Shown here one piece after another: positions 17,801 through 26,199 of a DNA stretch of 64,000 nt. The notes under the pieces were generated by a model. That model had not been told where the DNA came from. It made no database searches and worked only from the letters and a program-made list of their open reading frames with translations. The stretch is from JACPYM01 sp031423495. GTDB taxonomy: Bacteria; Acidobacteriota; Blastocatellia; RBC074. The position numbers and the translations under genes are program-made. The stretch spans positions 62,001 through 126,000 of the forward strand of contig JANPFP010000219.1 of the NCBI GenBank assembly GCA_031423495.1. Reading direction: 5' to 3'. Numbering within the stretch: the first letter of the stretch is position 1; each line of letters starts with the position of its first letter.

Positions 17801-18648
17801 GTTTTGAGTTGTTGCTGGTCAAACAACTTGTCAGACACCAAACCTTTTTCCTTCAAAAACCAGACGAACATCAACCGCGTAATCAGCCGAATCACGCTGG
17901 TGGCATTGCGTACGGCGGCGTCATTTTCTTCGTCAGCGGGAAACGTGACGTTCTCCACCGCCCAGAAATACCAGTTGGCGAGTTCCTTGAAAAAGCGTTT
18001 GTTGAGTTCTTTGGTGTCGAGAACTTTCTGCCACGCTTGATGCAAATCAAGAAAGTTGCTGAGGCTGTATTTGCCGCTGAGTTTCGGGAGCGATAAATCT
18101 TCGAGAACCTCAAGATGCGCGCGATGCGGCTGGGCAAAACGAATGTCTTTGATAAGCGTGACCTTGCGCAATACGTCTTTGGCTTCGTCGCGCTGGTGCG
18201 GCTGGCGTTCGATGACGGCCAGCGTCAGGCATTCGCCGTATTTGAATAACACCATCGCTGGAATCGGAAAGACCTTGTTCATTTCGCGCGTAATCTGGCT
18301 GAGTGCCGTGCGGCTGTAAGAGGCTTCGACCAATTCGATGACGAAGAAAAGATAGGATGTAATGCGGTCGTCAATGGCTGCGCGGTTAAATATCACCTGC
18401 TGTTCGCTGAGTTCCGATTCGGTAAGCTGAAAGAGCAAGTCTACGTAACGCCACTGTTCAACCAGCGCGTTCTTTTCGCTGAAGCTGGTTTCATTGTTCA
18501 GGTAAGCAGAGAAACCCGCGAACGTTTTTTCTGCGAGCGGTTGCTGGCGTTCGCTGACGTAACCCAACGTGCGAAAGAAAGCCAAAGCGTTGTCGGTCAA
18601 ATTGCCTTCGGCAAACGACCGTAATGAAGCCTGAATAGCGTCGAGCAT
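14896..18648 (-). CDS. Eco57I/TaqI-like DNA adenine-N6 methyltransferase with C-terminal specificity domain (restriction-type system)
   Basis: From the ATG at 18648 the product has 1250 residues; an in-frame TTG at 18675 has no better ribosome binding site. Residues 1-440 are a helical N-terminal region of unknown function. The methyltransferase core then shows motif X (GSFYTPREIV, about 470), motif I (DPACGSGAF, about 579-587), a second conserved VDIQPIA segment and motif IV NPPY (815-818), which define an amino-methyltransferase making N6-methyladenine. The last about 300 residues hold a TaqI-type target-recognition domain (RGILTGLNEAFVID, FLRGRDVKRW, IIYPDIARRCEF). I see no PD-(D/E)XK nuclease, so it is probably not a self-contained type IIG enzyme. 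The PLD-helicase upstream on the same strand is the likely nuclease and translocase partner. Confidence 0.9.
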   Translation of the reverse strand: MLDAIQASLRSFAEGNLTDNALAFFRTLGYVSERQQPLAEKTFAGFSAYLNNETSFSEKNALVEQWRYVDLLFQLTESELSEQQVIFNRAAIDDRITSYLFFVIELVEASYSRTALSQITREMNKVFPIPAMVLFKYGECLTLAVIERQPHQRDEAKDVLRKVTLIKDIRFAQPHRAHLEVLEDLSLPKLSGKYSLSNFLDLHQAWQKVLDTKELNKRFFKELANWYFWAVENVTFPADEENDAAVRNATSVIRLITRLMFVWFLKEKGLVSDKLFDQQQLKTLLHFKGESTYYQAILQNLFFATLNSAMGERKFIAASASGRNSQHFVHNVFRYRQAFKKPEATLTELFEPIPFLNGGLFECLDKETDAGRTRVDGFSDHAKNVLRVPDELFFGAERNIELNEVYGTKNKKYKVRGLLNILNSYKFTIAENTPIEEEIALDPELLGKVFENLLANYNPETRTTARKQTGSFYTPREIVNYMVDESLIAYLKTKLQTETEGWSGGFQAFNETQPNFFGNEMRRQQAFEIQLSGNRWHGQDEALETALRALLSYQNAPHPFTANETEILIKAIDNCKILDPACGSGAFPMGILLKLVHLLEKLDPDNAKWREWQKLKAIAETKAAYDIGNQGERDHRLKEISEIFEDNSSDYGRKLFLIENCIYGVDIQPIAIQIAKLRFFISLIVDQDFNDDPAHNRGIRPLPNLETKFVAANTLIGLEMTGLKPDGINELEQQLKEIRAKHFGARTRKTKEKYRDEDKRLRSEIAALLKQAGFPETSANQISGWNPYAQNTKADWFDAEWMFGIEDGFDIVIGNPPYVRQEEIKEFKPLFSKQYECYTGTADLFVYFYERAWRSLREQGVFTFITSNKYFRSGYGAKLRKFLSEKATIKHLIDFGDAPIFTAIAYPSIFLATRQKPAANQARVLTWQSPEAPTDDFSATFQAQSFLMSQKELTGEAWRLESGATLRLLEKLRSRGKPLGEYVNGRFYRGILTGLNEAFVIDRATRDRLIAEDESSAEVLKPFLRGRDVKRWQVESKDIWIIFTRRGININNYPAIHRHLLRFKDRLTPGVSGGRKSGSYKWYEIQDNIAYWQEFAQPKIIYPDIARRCEFAADKHNLYPDCTLFLIPAYSNYQLGLLNSSTVQFFISQICPSVRGDFYRFKSIYVSQIPVAQATAIQQATIATIVEKILAAKKADAHADTQAWEAETDALVYQLYGLTAAEIALVEGGNASTNHSTAVLPDTNSHDLEN

Positions 18649-18698
18649 AATGGGATGTTTATTTCTCAGCCCCAACGGGGCGCGTGTATTACAGCCTT

Positions 18699-19009
18699 GT
18701 CATTACCCAAATCTTTGCGCTGTTTTAGCCCGCGAATGCGGACGGCAGCATAAAGCCTGGGGTGAAGGCGTGAGCCGTAACCCCAGGGCAGTAAGCCAAA
18801 AGATTCGTTAGCCCGCGAAGTGGGCGGTAGCTGGTAAAGCCATACGCATTTTCGTGTGACGAACTATCGCCCGCCTTCGCGGGGTAGCGCCTAAAATTCG
18901 CGCTTTTCCTAGGGTTTCGCGCTGCGCTCCACCCCAGGCTTTATGCTGCTGCCCGCGTTCGCGGGCTAAAAACCAACTGCACGTTTCGTGAAAAGATTTG
19001 GGCAATGAC
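18699..19009. repeat. 311-bp nested fold-back (palindromic) element between the two defence genes
   Basis: The ends GTCATTACCCAAATCTTT (left) and AAAGATTTGGGCAATGAC (right) are near-perfect reverse complements. Inside, the inverted pairing continues with AGCCCGCGAATGCGG versus CCCGCGTTCGCGGGCT, GCAGCATAAAGCCTGGGGTG versus CACCCCAGGCTTTATGCTGC, and a central CCCGCGAAGTGGGCGG / CCGCCTTCGCGGGG stem. Almost the whole element would fold into one long arm. It encodes no plausible protein. It fills most of the gap between the methyltransferase and helicase genes. Confidence 0.88.
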
Positions 19010-19079
19010 AAATCACGGCTAAATTCAGCCGCCGCATACGCGGCGAAAACCAATGCCCCAAACTTTGTTTTCAGTGTGT

Positions 19080-22000
19080 TCAACCAATCACCAGCCAGGT
19101 AATCAACTCAAAATCCGACAACAGGGTAACTTGTTGTGCGCGCGGAGCAATCACCGCGTTGCGGTCAAAGGTCAATTTTGCCGTACTGCGTTTTTTGTAT
19201 ACGTGGGCGATTTCAGCCACGGCTTTTTTCAACAAATTGGCGTAATGAGACATCTCTTTGCCGTTGTCGGTCGCCTGATTAAAGATTTTGCACAGGTCAG
19301 CCAGCGGTTCGGTTTGGCCTTCACAAAGCAGGCGAAAAATTTCGAGTACCTGTTTGGAATTCGTGTAATTGAATCGCACGGTTCCGTCGCGGTGTAGGTA
19401 AACCAGAAAAAAGGGCTGCAACGGATTCACGGATTCGCCGGGTTCGGTTACGCCTTTTTGCCGCAGGCAAAAAATCACGCCGGGTTGAATGGTATTTTTT
19501 TCTAACTCAGAAAACGTCTTGCTTTGATAGGCCGGATGATTGCTGTGGGGCGCGGGCACGACGGCATAAAGCCCCAGCGGCGCGGCGGCCAATTCCGCTT
19601 GATACACGTTGAGAAAGCTGATCAGGTCTTGCCGAAAATCATCGAGCGTGAAATCAGTGAGCGAAACTGATTCGCTCATTTCTTCTAAATCCAGCACTTC
19701 TTCTTTGAGACGTTTGAGTTGTTGGTTGCGATATTTCAAATCCTCTTCGATCAGGTCTTCGAGTTGTTCGGGGTTGAGAATGTTTTCTTCGCCCGTGGCA
19801 GTGACATCCACCAAAGCCATGCGCGCTTCGACGCGGTTTTTCAGGTTGATGTAATTATCTAAATCTTTCGTCGCCCAAAAGTTGACCAACTGAATCTGTT
19901 TATTTTTGCTGCCCAAACGGTCAATCCGCCCGAAGCGCTGAATGATGCGCACCGGATTCCAGTGAATGTCGTAATTGATGAGGAAGTCGCAATCCTGCAA
20001 GTTTTGGCCTTCAGAGATGCAGTCAGTGGCAATCAGCAAATCAATTTCGCCGGTTTGCGGCATGGTGGGCTTATGCGCGCGCTGTTTAGACAAGGGCGAA
20101 AAATTGGTGAGGATGTTGCCGAATTCATTTTTCCCTAAAGTCGTTTGCGTAAAGCTGCCGGTAATCAAGGCGCTCTCTAAACCCAATTCATTTTTTGCCC
20201 ACGCCTGCAAGTTGTCGTATAGATAAGCAGCCGTATCAGCAAACGCCGTAAAGACGATCACTTTTTTGTTACCTTCATTAAGCTGATCTCCGACTTTCTG
20301 AGAAATTGCCTCTTTGAGTTGTTTTAATTTTGCATCCCGCTCCGGCGTGATGGCATTAGCGAGGTTATACAAGTAACTCAAAGCCGCTTTATCCTGCTCT
20401 AAATCTTTGAGCCAATCGTTCAAACGCAAATCTGCCAGGTCGTATTTTAACTTTTTACCGACTTGCCATTGTTCCTCTTCGGCAGCATTTTCTTCGCGCT
20501 CATCTTCATTAGGTTCGAAATCGAGCGACAGGTTTTGGCTAGGAGTTTTGCTGTTCTGAAAACTTTTGATTTGATTTATGAGTCCTTCAACTTTGCGCAG
20601 CGTACGGTCAACTGAGATTTCAAAAGATTGGACTGAGCTTTCTAACCGCTTCAAAAAATTCACCTTCATCATGCCGATGAGAAAGTGTTCGCGGGTATTT
20701 TGTGCGAAGCCGAAATCCTTTTGCGCGCCGTGTGGCTCATATTTATCCCGTTTGTTTTTATGCACGTAAGCAAACGGGTTAAAGATGGATAGCTTATATT
20801 TCGAGATTTGCTCGTTCAGCGAGTCGAAAGTTCCAAACCGCCCCATCGTGTCAACTTCGGCATAAATCGAAATGGGCTTGCGCCGTTCGGCAAAGCCGCC
20901 GATGGCGGCCAGATCATAAAAACTCTTGATATGATTGCGCGAGCGCGCGATGGTCAGTTCATCCAGCAACCGAAAAAACGAGGTGTCGAGTTGTTCCAGC
21001 AACTGCTTAACGCTGCGGCTCGGATTTTTCTTACGATCAGCCCAGGCCATAAAACGTTTTTGCGCCGTTTCGAGCGTTGAGCCGATATGTTTAATTCCGG
21101 TTTTCTCATACAAAGCATCGGGTTGACCGCCAGTGATGAGCATTATCTGATTGCGCAAGTCGCGCAAATCATTATTGACCGGCGTAGCTGAGAGTAACAA
21201 AACTTTGGTATTCGCCCCTGCCTTGATAATTTTTTCCATCAGCCATTTGGCGCGGTTCCATTTAATGGTTCCGTCGTCTTTCACTTTTTCCAGTGGGTTG
21301 CCACGGAAGTTATGCGACTCGTCAATTACAACCAAGTCATAAGCGCCCCAATTGAAAGTCTCGAAATCAATCCCCTCGGCTTGAGCTTTACCGGATTGTC
21401 GGCCTAAGTCCGTGTGATAAAGCACGCTGTAATTGAATTTATCTTTTTGAAACGGATTGAGCAGGTTGTTTTTCTTGGATTGGTAAATCGTCCAGTTAGA
21501 CGCCAAATTTTTCGGACATAAAACCAGAGCGTCTTTATTTCGCCCTTCAAAGTATTTAATGACAGCCAGTGCCTCGAAAGTTTTCCCTAGCCCTACGCTA
21601 TCGGCTAGCACGCAGCCGTTATGCTTATTGATTTTATTGATTGCTCCGCGCACCCCATCTTTCTGAAAATCATAGAGCATACTCCATATTTCGCTATCAT
21701 AGAGTTTGCCTTGCGGATCAAGTAACTGATTCTCTTTTTGTTCAGCCAAGTAGTTACCGAACAAGTGAAAAAGGGTTTTGTAATAAATAAACTGTGGCTG
21801 ATTTTCGGCTGACAGTGCGTGCAAGTAATTCAGCACCCGCTCTTTAACGTCCTCAACCAAACCCGTATCGTCATTCCAAACGTCGTTAAACCAGTTTTCC
21901 AGATCATCAAGGTCACGGCGATCATTGACGATCAGGTTCAATTCCATATTCGGCGTGCCACCCAACCCTAAACCATTCACCGTGAAATTCGCGCTTCCCG

Positions 22001-22433
22001 CAAGCGCTTCTTTGACGCCATTGGCTTGCTCAATTAGGTAGAGCTTGCCGTGCAAAAAATTGGGGCGAACCATTGACCTGATTTCAGCCTTTTGACGAAA
22101 CCATTCCGCGCATTCGATGGCAGCACTTTTTTGATTAAGCTGCGCTTGAATGGGGATGGAAAGTGATTCATCTAAAATTTCGGCCTTGCGTTGATTCGAC
22201 TGTTCTTCTGCCAGCGCTTGTATGAAAGCAGGCTCGCCAAAGAGAAACCTTAGGCTGCCAATGTTGTTAAGCGTTCCCTTCAATCGCTGATAAGCGTGAA
22301 TGGTGAAATAGGCTGAAACAAAAGAGAGGTCAGCTTGCGGCTTAATTCTTTCCTCAAGAAATGCTCCGACTGTGCCGCGTTTACGGTTATCAACGATAGA
22401 TGAAGCTAAATAATTTGATTCGCTTTTAGGCAT
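19080..22433 (-). CDS. PLD-family nuclease domain fused to SNF2-type (SF2) helicase; partner of the adjacent methyltransferase
   Basis: The 1117-residue protein starts at an ATG without a clear Shine-Dalgarno. Residues about 20-200 form a phospholipase D-like domain with HGKLYLIE (His128, Lys130) and GSANFT (146-151), one HKD-type motif in which the usual Asp is Glu. The SF2 helicase follows: Walker A ADSVGLGKT (277-285), DESH motif II (371-374), SATP motif III (415-418), a charged linker at about 620-660, then helicase-C motifs ATDCISEGQNLQ and QRFGRIDRLGS (832-842). PLD nucleases of restriction systems cut as dimers that share two HKD motifs, and SNF2 helicases translocate on duplex DNA. 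An ATP-driven restriction enzyme whose self/non-self call comes from the downstream methyltransferase is the likely role. The gene looks AT-richer than its neighbours, which hints at transfer. Confidence 0.9.
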   Translation of the reverse strand: MPKSESNYLASSIVDNRKRGTVGAFLEERIKPQADLSFVSAYFTIHAYQRLKGTLNNIGSLRFLFGEPAFIQALAEEQSNQRKAEILDESLSIPIQAQLNQKSAAIECAEWFRQKAEIRSMVRPNFLHGKLYLIEQANGVKEALAGSANFTVNGLGLGGTPNMELNLIVNDRRDLDDLENWFNDVWNDDTGLVEDVKERVLNYLHALSAENQPQFIYYKTLFHLFGNYLAEQKENQLLDPQGKLYDSEIWSMLYDFQKDGVRGAINKINKHNGCVLADSVGLGKTFEALAVIKYFEGRNKDALVLCPKNLASNWTIYQSKKNNLLNPFQKDKFNYSVLYHTDLGRQSGKAQAEGIDFETFNWGAYDLVVIDESHNFRGNPLEKVKDDGTIKWNRAKWLMEKIIKAGANTKVLLLSATPVNNDLRDLRNQIMLITGGQPDALYEKTGIKHIGSTLETAQKRFMAWADRKKNPSRSVKQLLEQLDTSFFRLLDELTIARSRNHIKSFYDLAAIGGFAERRKPISIYAEVDTMGRFGTFDSLNEQISKYKLSIFNPFAYVHKNKRDKYEPHGAQKDFGFAQNTREHFLIGMMKVNFLKRLESSVQSFEISVDRTLRKVEGLINQIKSFQNSKTPSQNLSLDFEPNEDEREENAAEEEQWQVGKKLKYDLADLRLNDWLKDLEQDKAALSYLYNLANAITPERDAKLKQLKEAISQKVGDQLNEGNKKVIVFTAFADTAAYLYDNLQAWAKNELGLESALITGSFTQTTLGKNEFGNILTNFSPLSKQRAHKPTMPQTGEIDLLIATDCISEGQNLQDCDFLINYDIHWNPVRIIQRFGRIDRLGSKNKQIQLVNFWATKDLDNYINLKNRVEARMALVDVTATGEENILNPEQLEDLIEEDLKYRNQQLKRLKEEVLDLEEMSESVSLTDFTLDDFRQDLISFLNVYQAELAAAPLGLYAVVPAPHSNHPAYQSKTFSELEKNTIQPGVIFCLRQKGVTEPGESVNPLQPFFLVYLHRDGTVRFNYTNSKQVLEIFRLLCEGQTEPLADLCKIFNQATDNGKEMSHYANLLKKAVAEIAHVYKKRSTAKLTFDRNAVIAPRAQQVTLLSDFELITWLVIG

Positions 22434-22583
22434 AGCAATGGATTGAATACTGTCAATTGAATAAATAGCTATTACAGGAACAACCGAAAGAGTGATTTGC
22501 TACCGCTGAAATATTGCTGTGAGTTTCAGCTTTTGGGGCGGCGTCAATCTAGGATGGGGTTATCGGTTCGTCAAGGTCTGGCA

Positions 22584-23450
22584 TTAGAGCCGAATGCCAA
22601 GGTGCTTTTGCGCAACGAGAGTGCGCGGAATGCCTTGCAGATCGTTAAGCAGATAAGAATTCAGCCAGCCTTCTTTCACCATTACAATAACAGCCTCAGC
22701 TTGTTGATAGCCCAACTCACAAAGCAAATAACCTTCAGCCTTCAGATGTTGCGGCGTTTCAACCAACAGCCGCCGATAAAAACTCAATCCATCTGCGTTA
22801 TCGGTTAATGCAGAATGTGGCTCCCACTCGCGGACTTCGCGTTGCAATCCGGCTAGTTCGTAGGCGGCAATGTAAGGTGGATTCGACACGATGAAATCGG
22901 CTTGTAATTCATCAGGCAAGCCTGCCAGCAAATCGCATTGAATGAATTGAATGCGTTCAGCGACGCCGTTGGTCGCGGCGTTTTGGCGGGCTACGGCGAG
23001 GGCGTCGGCGGAAATATCGGTCGCATAAAGCTGCGCGTCTTCGAGTTCGCGCGCGAGCGAGATGGCGATGCAGCCGGAACCCGTGCCTACGTCAACGATG
23101 ATGGGCGCGTGGTTGAGCGTTTGCGCGAGGCGAATGGTTTCTTCGACCAGCAATTCGGTTTCGGGGCGGGGAATCAAGACGGCGGGCGTTACGCGAAACG
23201 GCAGGCCGAAAAATTCCTGCTGTCCGACGATGTATTGCAACGGTTCGCCTGCGGCGCGACGCGCGATCAATGATTGATAGTTCGTTTGCTGTTCGTCGGT
23301 GAGCGGCTGGCGGTAATTGACGATGAGATGCGTTCGATCAACGTCGAGCGCGTGTGCGAGCAAGGTTTGCGCGTCGAGTACGTCGTTGGCGATGTCATTG
23401 GCGCGCAGCGTGGCGCTGGCATGTTTGAGCGTTTCGGCAATCGTATTCAC
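22584..23450 (-). CDS. prmC: Release-factor glutamine methyltransferase PrmC (HemK)
   Basis: The 288-residue protein has an N-terminal helical domain, the SAM-binding loop VGTGSG (121-126) and the NPPY catalytic motif (190-193) followed by YELAGLQREVREWEPHSAL, all diagnostic of PrmC. It methylates the glutamine of the GGQ motif in class I release factors. The start is a GTG directly abutting the TAA of prfA (TAAGTG), which indicates translational coupling with its own substrate gene. Length and order match the prfA-prmC pair found in most bacteria. Confidence 0.95.
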   Translation of the reverse strand: MNTIAETLKHASATLRANDIANDVLDAQTLLAHALDVDRTHLIVNYRQPLTDEQQTNYQSLIARRAAGEPLQYIVGQQEFFGLPFRVTPAVLIPRPETELLVEETIRLAQTLNHAPIIVDVGTGSGCIAISLARELEDAQLYATDISADALAVARQNAATNGVAERIQFIQCDLLAGLPDELQADFIVSNPPYIAAYELAGLQREVREWEPHSALTDNADGLSFYRRLLVETPQHLKAEGYLLCELGYQQAEAVIVMVKEGWLNSYLLNDLQGIPRTLVAQKHLGIRL

Positions 23451-24539
23451 TTATGCGCCCGCGACTTGCCGTTCGGTTTCCCGCTTCAGTTTTTCGGCCT
23501 GAAAGAAGGCTACGGTTTGGTCAATCATTTCGTCGAGGCCGCCTTCCATAATCAAATCGAGTTGATGCAGCGTGAGGCCGATGCGGTGGTCGGTGACGCG
23601 GTTCTCTTTGAAATTATAGGTGCGAATTTTTTCGGAGCGGTCGCCGCTGCCGACCATCGAACGGCGTTCGGCGGCGATGGCTTCGTGTTGCTTTGATTGC
23701 TCCTGTTCATAGAGGCGCGAACGCAGCACGCGCATGGCTTTTTCGCGGTTTTTGATTTGGGACTTTTCGTCCTGCATCGAAACCACCAACCCCGAAGGCA
23801 AGTGCGTTAATCGAACCGCTGAATACGTCGTATTGACCGATTGGCCGCCGGGGCCGCTGGAACAAAACGTATCGGTGCGAATGTCTTTCGCTTCAATTTT
23901 TACGTCTACTTCTTCGGCTTCGGGCAGCACGGCGACGGTAACGGCAGAGGTGTGTATGCGTCCGCTGGTTTCAGTTTGCGGGACGCGCTGCACGCGGTGT
24001 ACGCCCGACTCGTGTTTGAGTTTTGAATAGACGCGGTCGCCTTCGATCAAGGCTTCGGCCTTTTGAATGCCGCCGAGTCCGGTTTCTGAAATGTCAGTGA
24101 TTTGCAGCTTCCAGCCGTGGCGTTCGGCGTAGCGCGTATACATTCGCAAAATTTCAAACGCGAACAGGCAGGCTTCTTCGCCGCCCGTGCCCGCGCGGAC
24201 TTCGAAGATGACGTTCTTTTCGTCATTGGGGTCTTTGGGCAGCAACAGCACTTTGAGGTCTGCTTCGCCTTGCGTGAATTTGGTTTCGTTCTCGGCGAGT
24301 TCGAGTTCGGCGAGTTCGCGCATTTCTGCGTCATCGCTTTCGGCGATCAGTTCACGCGCGCCTGCGATGTCGTTTTGCAGCTTTCTGAGTTCACGGTATT
24401 TCTCGACAAGCGGTTCGAGTTCGCTGCGCTGCTTGGCGACTTTCGTATAACGTGACTGATCCGAGATGATCTCGTTGTCGGTCATCTGCTCCGTCAGTTC
24501 TTCGTAGGTTTTTTCGATGGCTTCGAGTTTGTCGAGCAT
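23451..24539 (-). CDS. prfA: Peptide chain release factor 1
   Basis: The 362-residue protein has the class I release-factor layout: an N-terminal coiled region, the FEVRAGTGGEEA segment, the codon-recognition loop RVPQTE (residues 186-190) and the GPGGQ hydrolysis motif (229-233). The loop has the PxT form of RF1, so it reads UAA/UAG, rather than the SPF of RF2; the common middle Ala is Gln here. The ATG at 24539 has no Shine-Dalgarno because the preceding DNA is a heptanucleotide repeat array. It lies in the conserved order rpmE-DUF1385-prfA-prmC. Confidence 0.96.
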   Translation of the reverse strand: MLDKLEAIEKTYEELTEQMTDNEIISDQSRYTKVAKQRSELEPLVEKYRELRKLQNDIAGARELIAESDDAEMRELAELELAENETKFTQGEADLKVLLLPKDPNDEKNVIFEVRAGTGGEEACLFAFEILRMYTRYAERHGWKLQITDISETGLGGIQKAEALIEGDRVYSKLKHESGVHRVQRVPQTETSGRIHTSAVTVAVLPEAEEVDVKIEAKDIRTDTFCSSGPGGQSVNTTYSAVRLTHLPSGLVVSMQDEKSQIKNREKAMRVLRSRLYEQEQSKQHEAIAAERRSMVGSGDRSEKIRTYNFKENRVTDHRIGLTLHQLDLIMEGGLDEMIDQTVAFFQAEKLKRETERQVAGA

Positions 24540-24540
24540 A

Positions 24541-24607
24541 GTGGTTAGTGGCTAGTGGCTAGTGGCTAGTGGGCTGGTGAAAACTAGCTGCTAGCCACTA
24601 GCCACTA
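24541..24607. repeat. Heptanucleotide tandem array with inverted partner, forming the prfA leader
   Basis: The plus strand has four units GTGGTTA/GTGGCTA from 24541 to 24568 plus a partial unit. The inverted counterpart (TAGCCAC units) covers 24592-24607. One end touches the prfA start codon and the other supplies the TAG stop of the DUF1385 gene. The transcript would fold into a hairpin in front of prfA. Confidence 0.88.
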
Positions 24608-25735
24608 TGCTTGCTGCGGTTCCAGTTTAAGTGATTCGTTGAGCGCGTGAATAGCGACTTCGAGTTGTTGTTCGTCGGGTTCTTGCGTGGTCAGGTTTTG
24701 CAACCAGATGCCGGGGCGCGTGATGAACGAGAAAATCGCGCCTGCTTCTTTCTTACCAGCCGCGCGGATGATTTCATAAGAGATGCCCGCGATGACCGGC
24801 ATCAACGCAATGCGGATGAGCATATTCATCAGCAATGAATCGAATTTCACGACCGAGAACAGGATGATCGAAACCAACACGACCAACATCAGAAAGCTCG
24901 TGCCGCAACGCGGATGCTGGCGGCGATAGCGTTGCGCGTTGGCAGGCGTGAGCGCGTCGCCCGCTTCCCAGGCGTGAACGGTTTTGTGTTCTGAGCCGTG
25001 GTATTCAAACACGCGACGGATGTCTTTCATCTTAGAGAAGCTGTAAATCATCACGAGGAAGAAAAACATGCGAATCACGCCATCCACCAGATTGAATTCA
25101 ATCGAAGGCCGCACCGGTTTCATATAGGCCTGCAAAGTCGCCCACGCAGTTTGATACCACGCGCCGTCAGCAATGGGGGCTGTCACGGTTTGCGCATTCG
25201 TCCAGCCGAAAAAATTAAACAGCGCGTTGGTCAGCAACAGCGGCAATACGACAAAGAGCAGAAGGTTGAACGTCAACGCAAAGATCAACGAGCCAACCGC
25301 TGCGACTTTGGCTTGCGCCGAACCTTTCGTTTCAGTCGCCGGACGCGGTTCGCCGGATGATTCACCTTCTGTTGTAACGGTAAAGTTTAGCGCGTTGACT
25401 GGAATCATCAGCGTATGCGCCAACGTGCTTAACATCGTCGTAGCAACGCTGGCTGCGCGTCCGCGTTCCTCTTCTTCTTCCATCATCACGTTGGCCGAAA
25501 AGTTCAGCGCCTTGACGCCGAGCATCATCGAATGAATCAGCACTGCGCCGCCGCGCACGATCGGGATTTTCGCCCAAGCGTATTTGTCAGAAAGTTTTGG
25601 CAGCGGCTCTGATTGCGAGACCAACGTGCCGTCCTGACGGCGCACGGTGACGGCATAAGCATTGGGCGTACGCATCATCACGCCTTCGAGTACGGCCTGT
25701 CCGCCGACGATGATTTCTTTCTCTGATGGTTTCAT
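24605..25735 (-). CDS. DUF1385 family integral membrane protein
   Basis: The ATG at 25735 (GGAGG upstream) gives 376 residues; a longer ORF upstream has no site. It begins with the family signature IIVGGQAVLEGVMMRTPNAYAV, then PIVRGGAVLIHSMMLGVKAL. Several membrane helices follow (AAVGSLIFALTFNLLLFVVLP; LVDGVIRMFFFLVMIYSF), then the conserved FEYHGSEHKTVHAWEAG and HPRCGTSFLMLVVLVSIILF segments and ISYEIIRAAGKKE. DUF1385 proteins have conserved His/Cys in loops and sit beside rpmE and prfA in many phyla, but I know of no settled biochemical function. Its stop codon is supplied by the heptamer repeat. Confidence 0.92.
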   Translation of the reverse strand: MKPSEKEIIVGGQAVLEGVMMRTPNAYAVTVRRQDGTLVSQSEPLPKLSDKYAWAKIPIVRGGAVLIHSMMLGVKALNFSANVMMEEEEERGRAASVATTMLSTLAHTLMIPVNALNFTVTTEGESSGEPRPATETKGSAQAKVAAVGSLIFALTFNLLLFVVLPLLLTNALFNFFGWTNAQTVTAPIADGAWYQTAWATLQAYMKPVRPSIEFNLVDGVIRMFFFLVMIYSFSKMKDIRRVFEYHGSEHKTVHAWEAGDALTPANAQRYRRQHPRCGTSFLMLVVLVSIILFSVVKFDSLLMNMLIRIALMPVIAGISYEIIRAAGKKEAGAIFSFITRPGIWLQNLTTQEPDEQQLEVAIHALNESLKLEPQQA

Positions 25736-25947
25736 TGCGACCTCCAAAAGTTGTTGAGAAACGGTGGCGCAAACGACGAAAGCCACAGCGAAGAACCTGC
25801 CGTTCGTGATTGATAACAATTACGAACGTAAACGCAGGGATGCGCGGTGGCTTTGCGAGAGTTGATGGCTAAAGGTGTACGCACACTTTGACCGTTTGCC
25901 GCGCAGCGACCGACAGGCCAATGAAATTGATCGTATACCTTTGCATG

Positions 25948-26199
25948 TTACTCAGTTTTTTTAGCGTATTTCTTGTTAAAGCGTTCGACGCGGCCTGCCG
26001 TGTCTACGAGCTTTTGTTTGCCGGTGAAAAACGGATGGGAAAAGCTTGAAATTTCGACGATGACGAGCGGATATTCGTTGCCGTCTTCCCACTTGATGGT
26101 CTTTTCACCTTTCATGGTCGAGCGCGTCAAAAACTTGTCGCCGGTCGAAGTGTCTTGAAACACGACCGGATGATATTTGGGATGAATGCCTTCTTTCAT
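25948..26199 (-). CDS. rpmE2: 50S ribosomal protein L31, type B
   Basis: The 83-residue protein MKEGIHPKYHPVVF... contains the L31 pattern DKFLTRSTM, YPLVIVEISSFSHPFFTGKQ and DTAGRVERFNKKY. It lacks the four zinc-binding Cys of type A L31, so it is the zinc-independent form often used in zinc limitation. AAGGAG precedes the ATG. It is the first gene of the rpmE-DUF1385-prfA-prmC string. Confidence 0.96.
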   Translation of the reverse strand: MKEGIHPKYHPVVFQDTSTGDKFLTRSTMKGEKTIKWEDGNEYPLVIVEISSFSHPFFTGKQKLVDTAGRVERFNKKYAKKTE

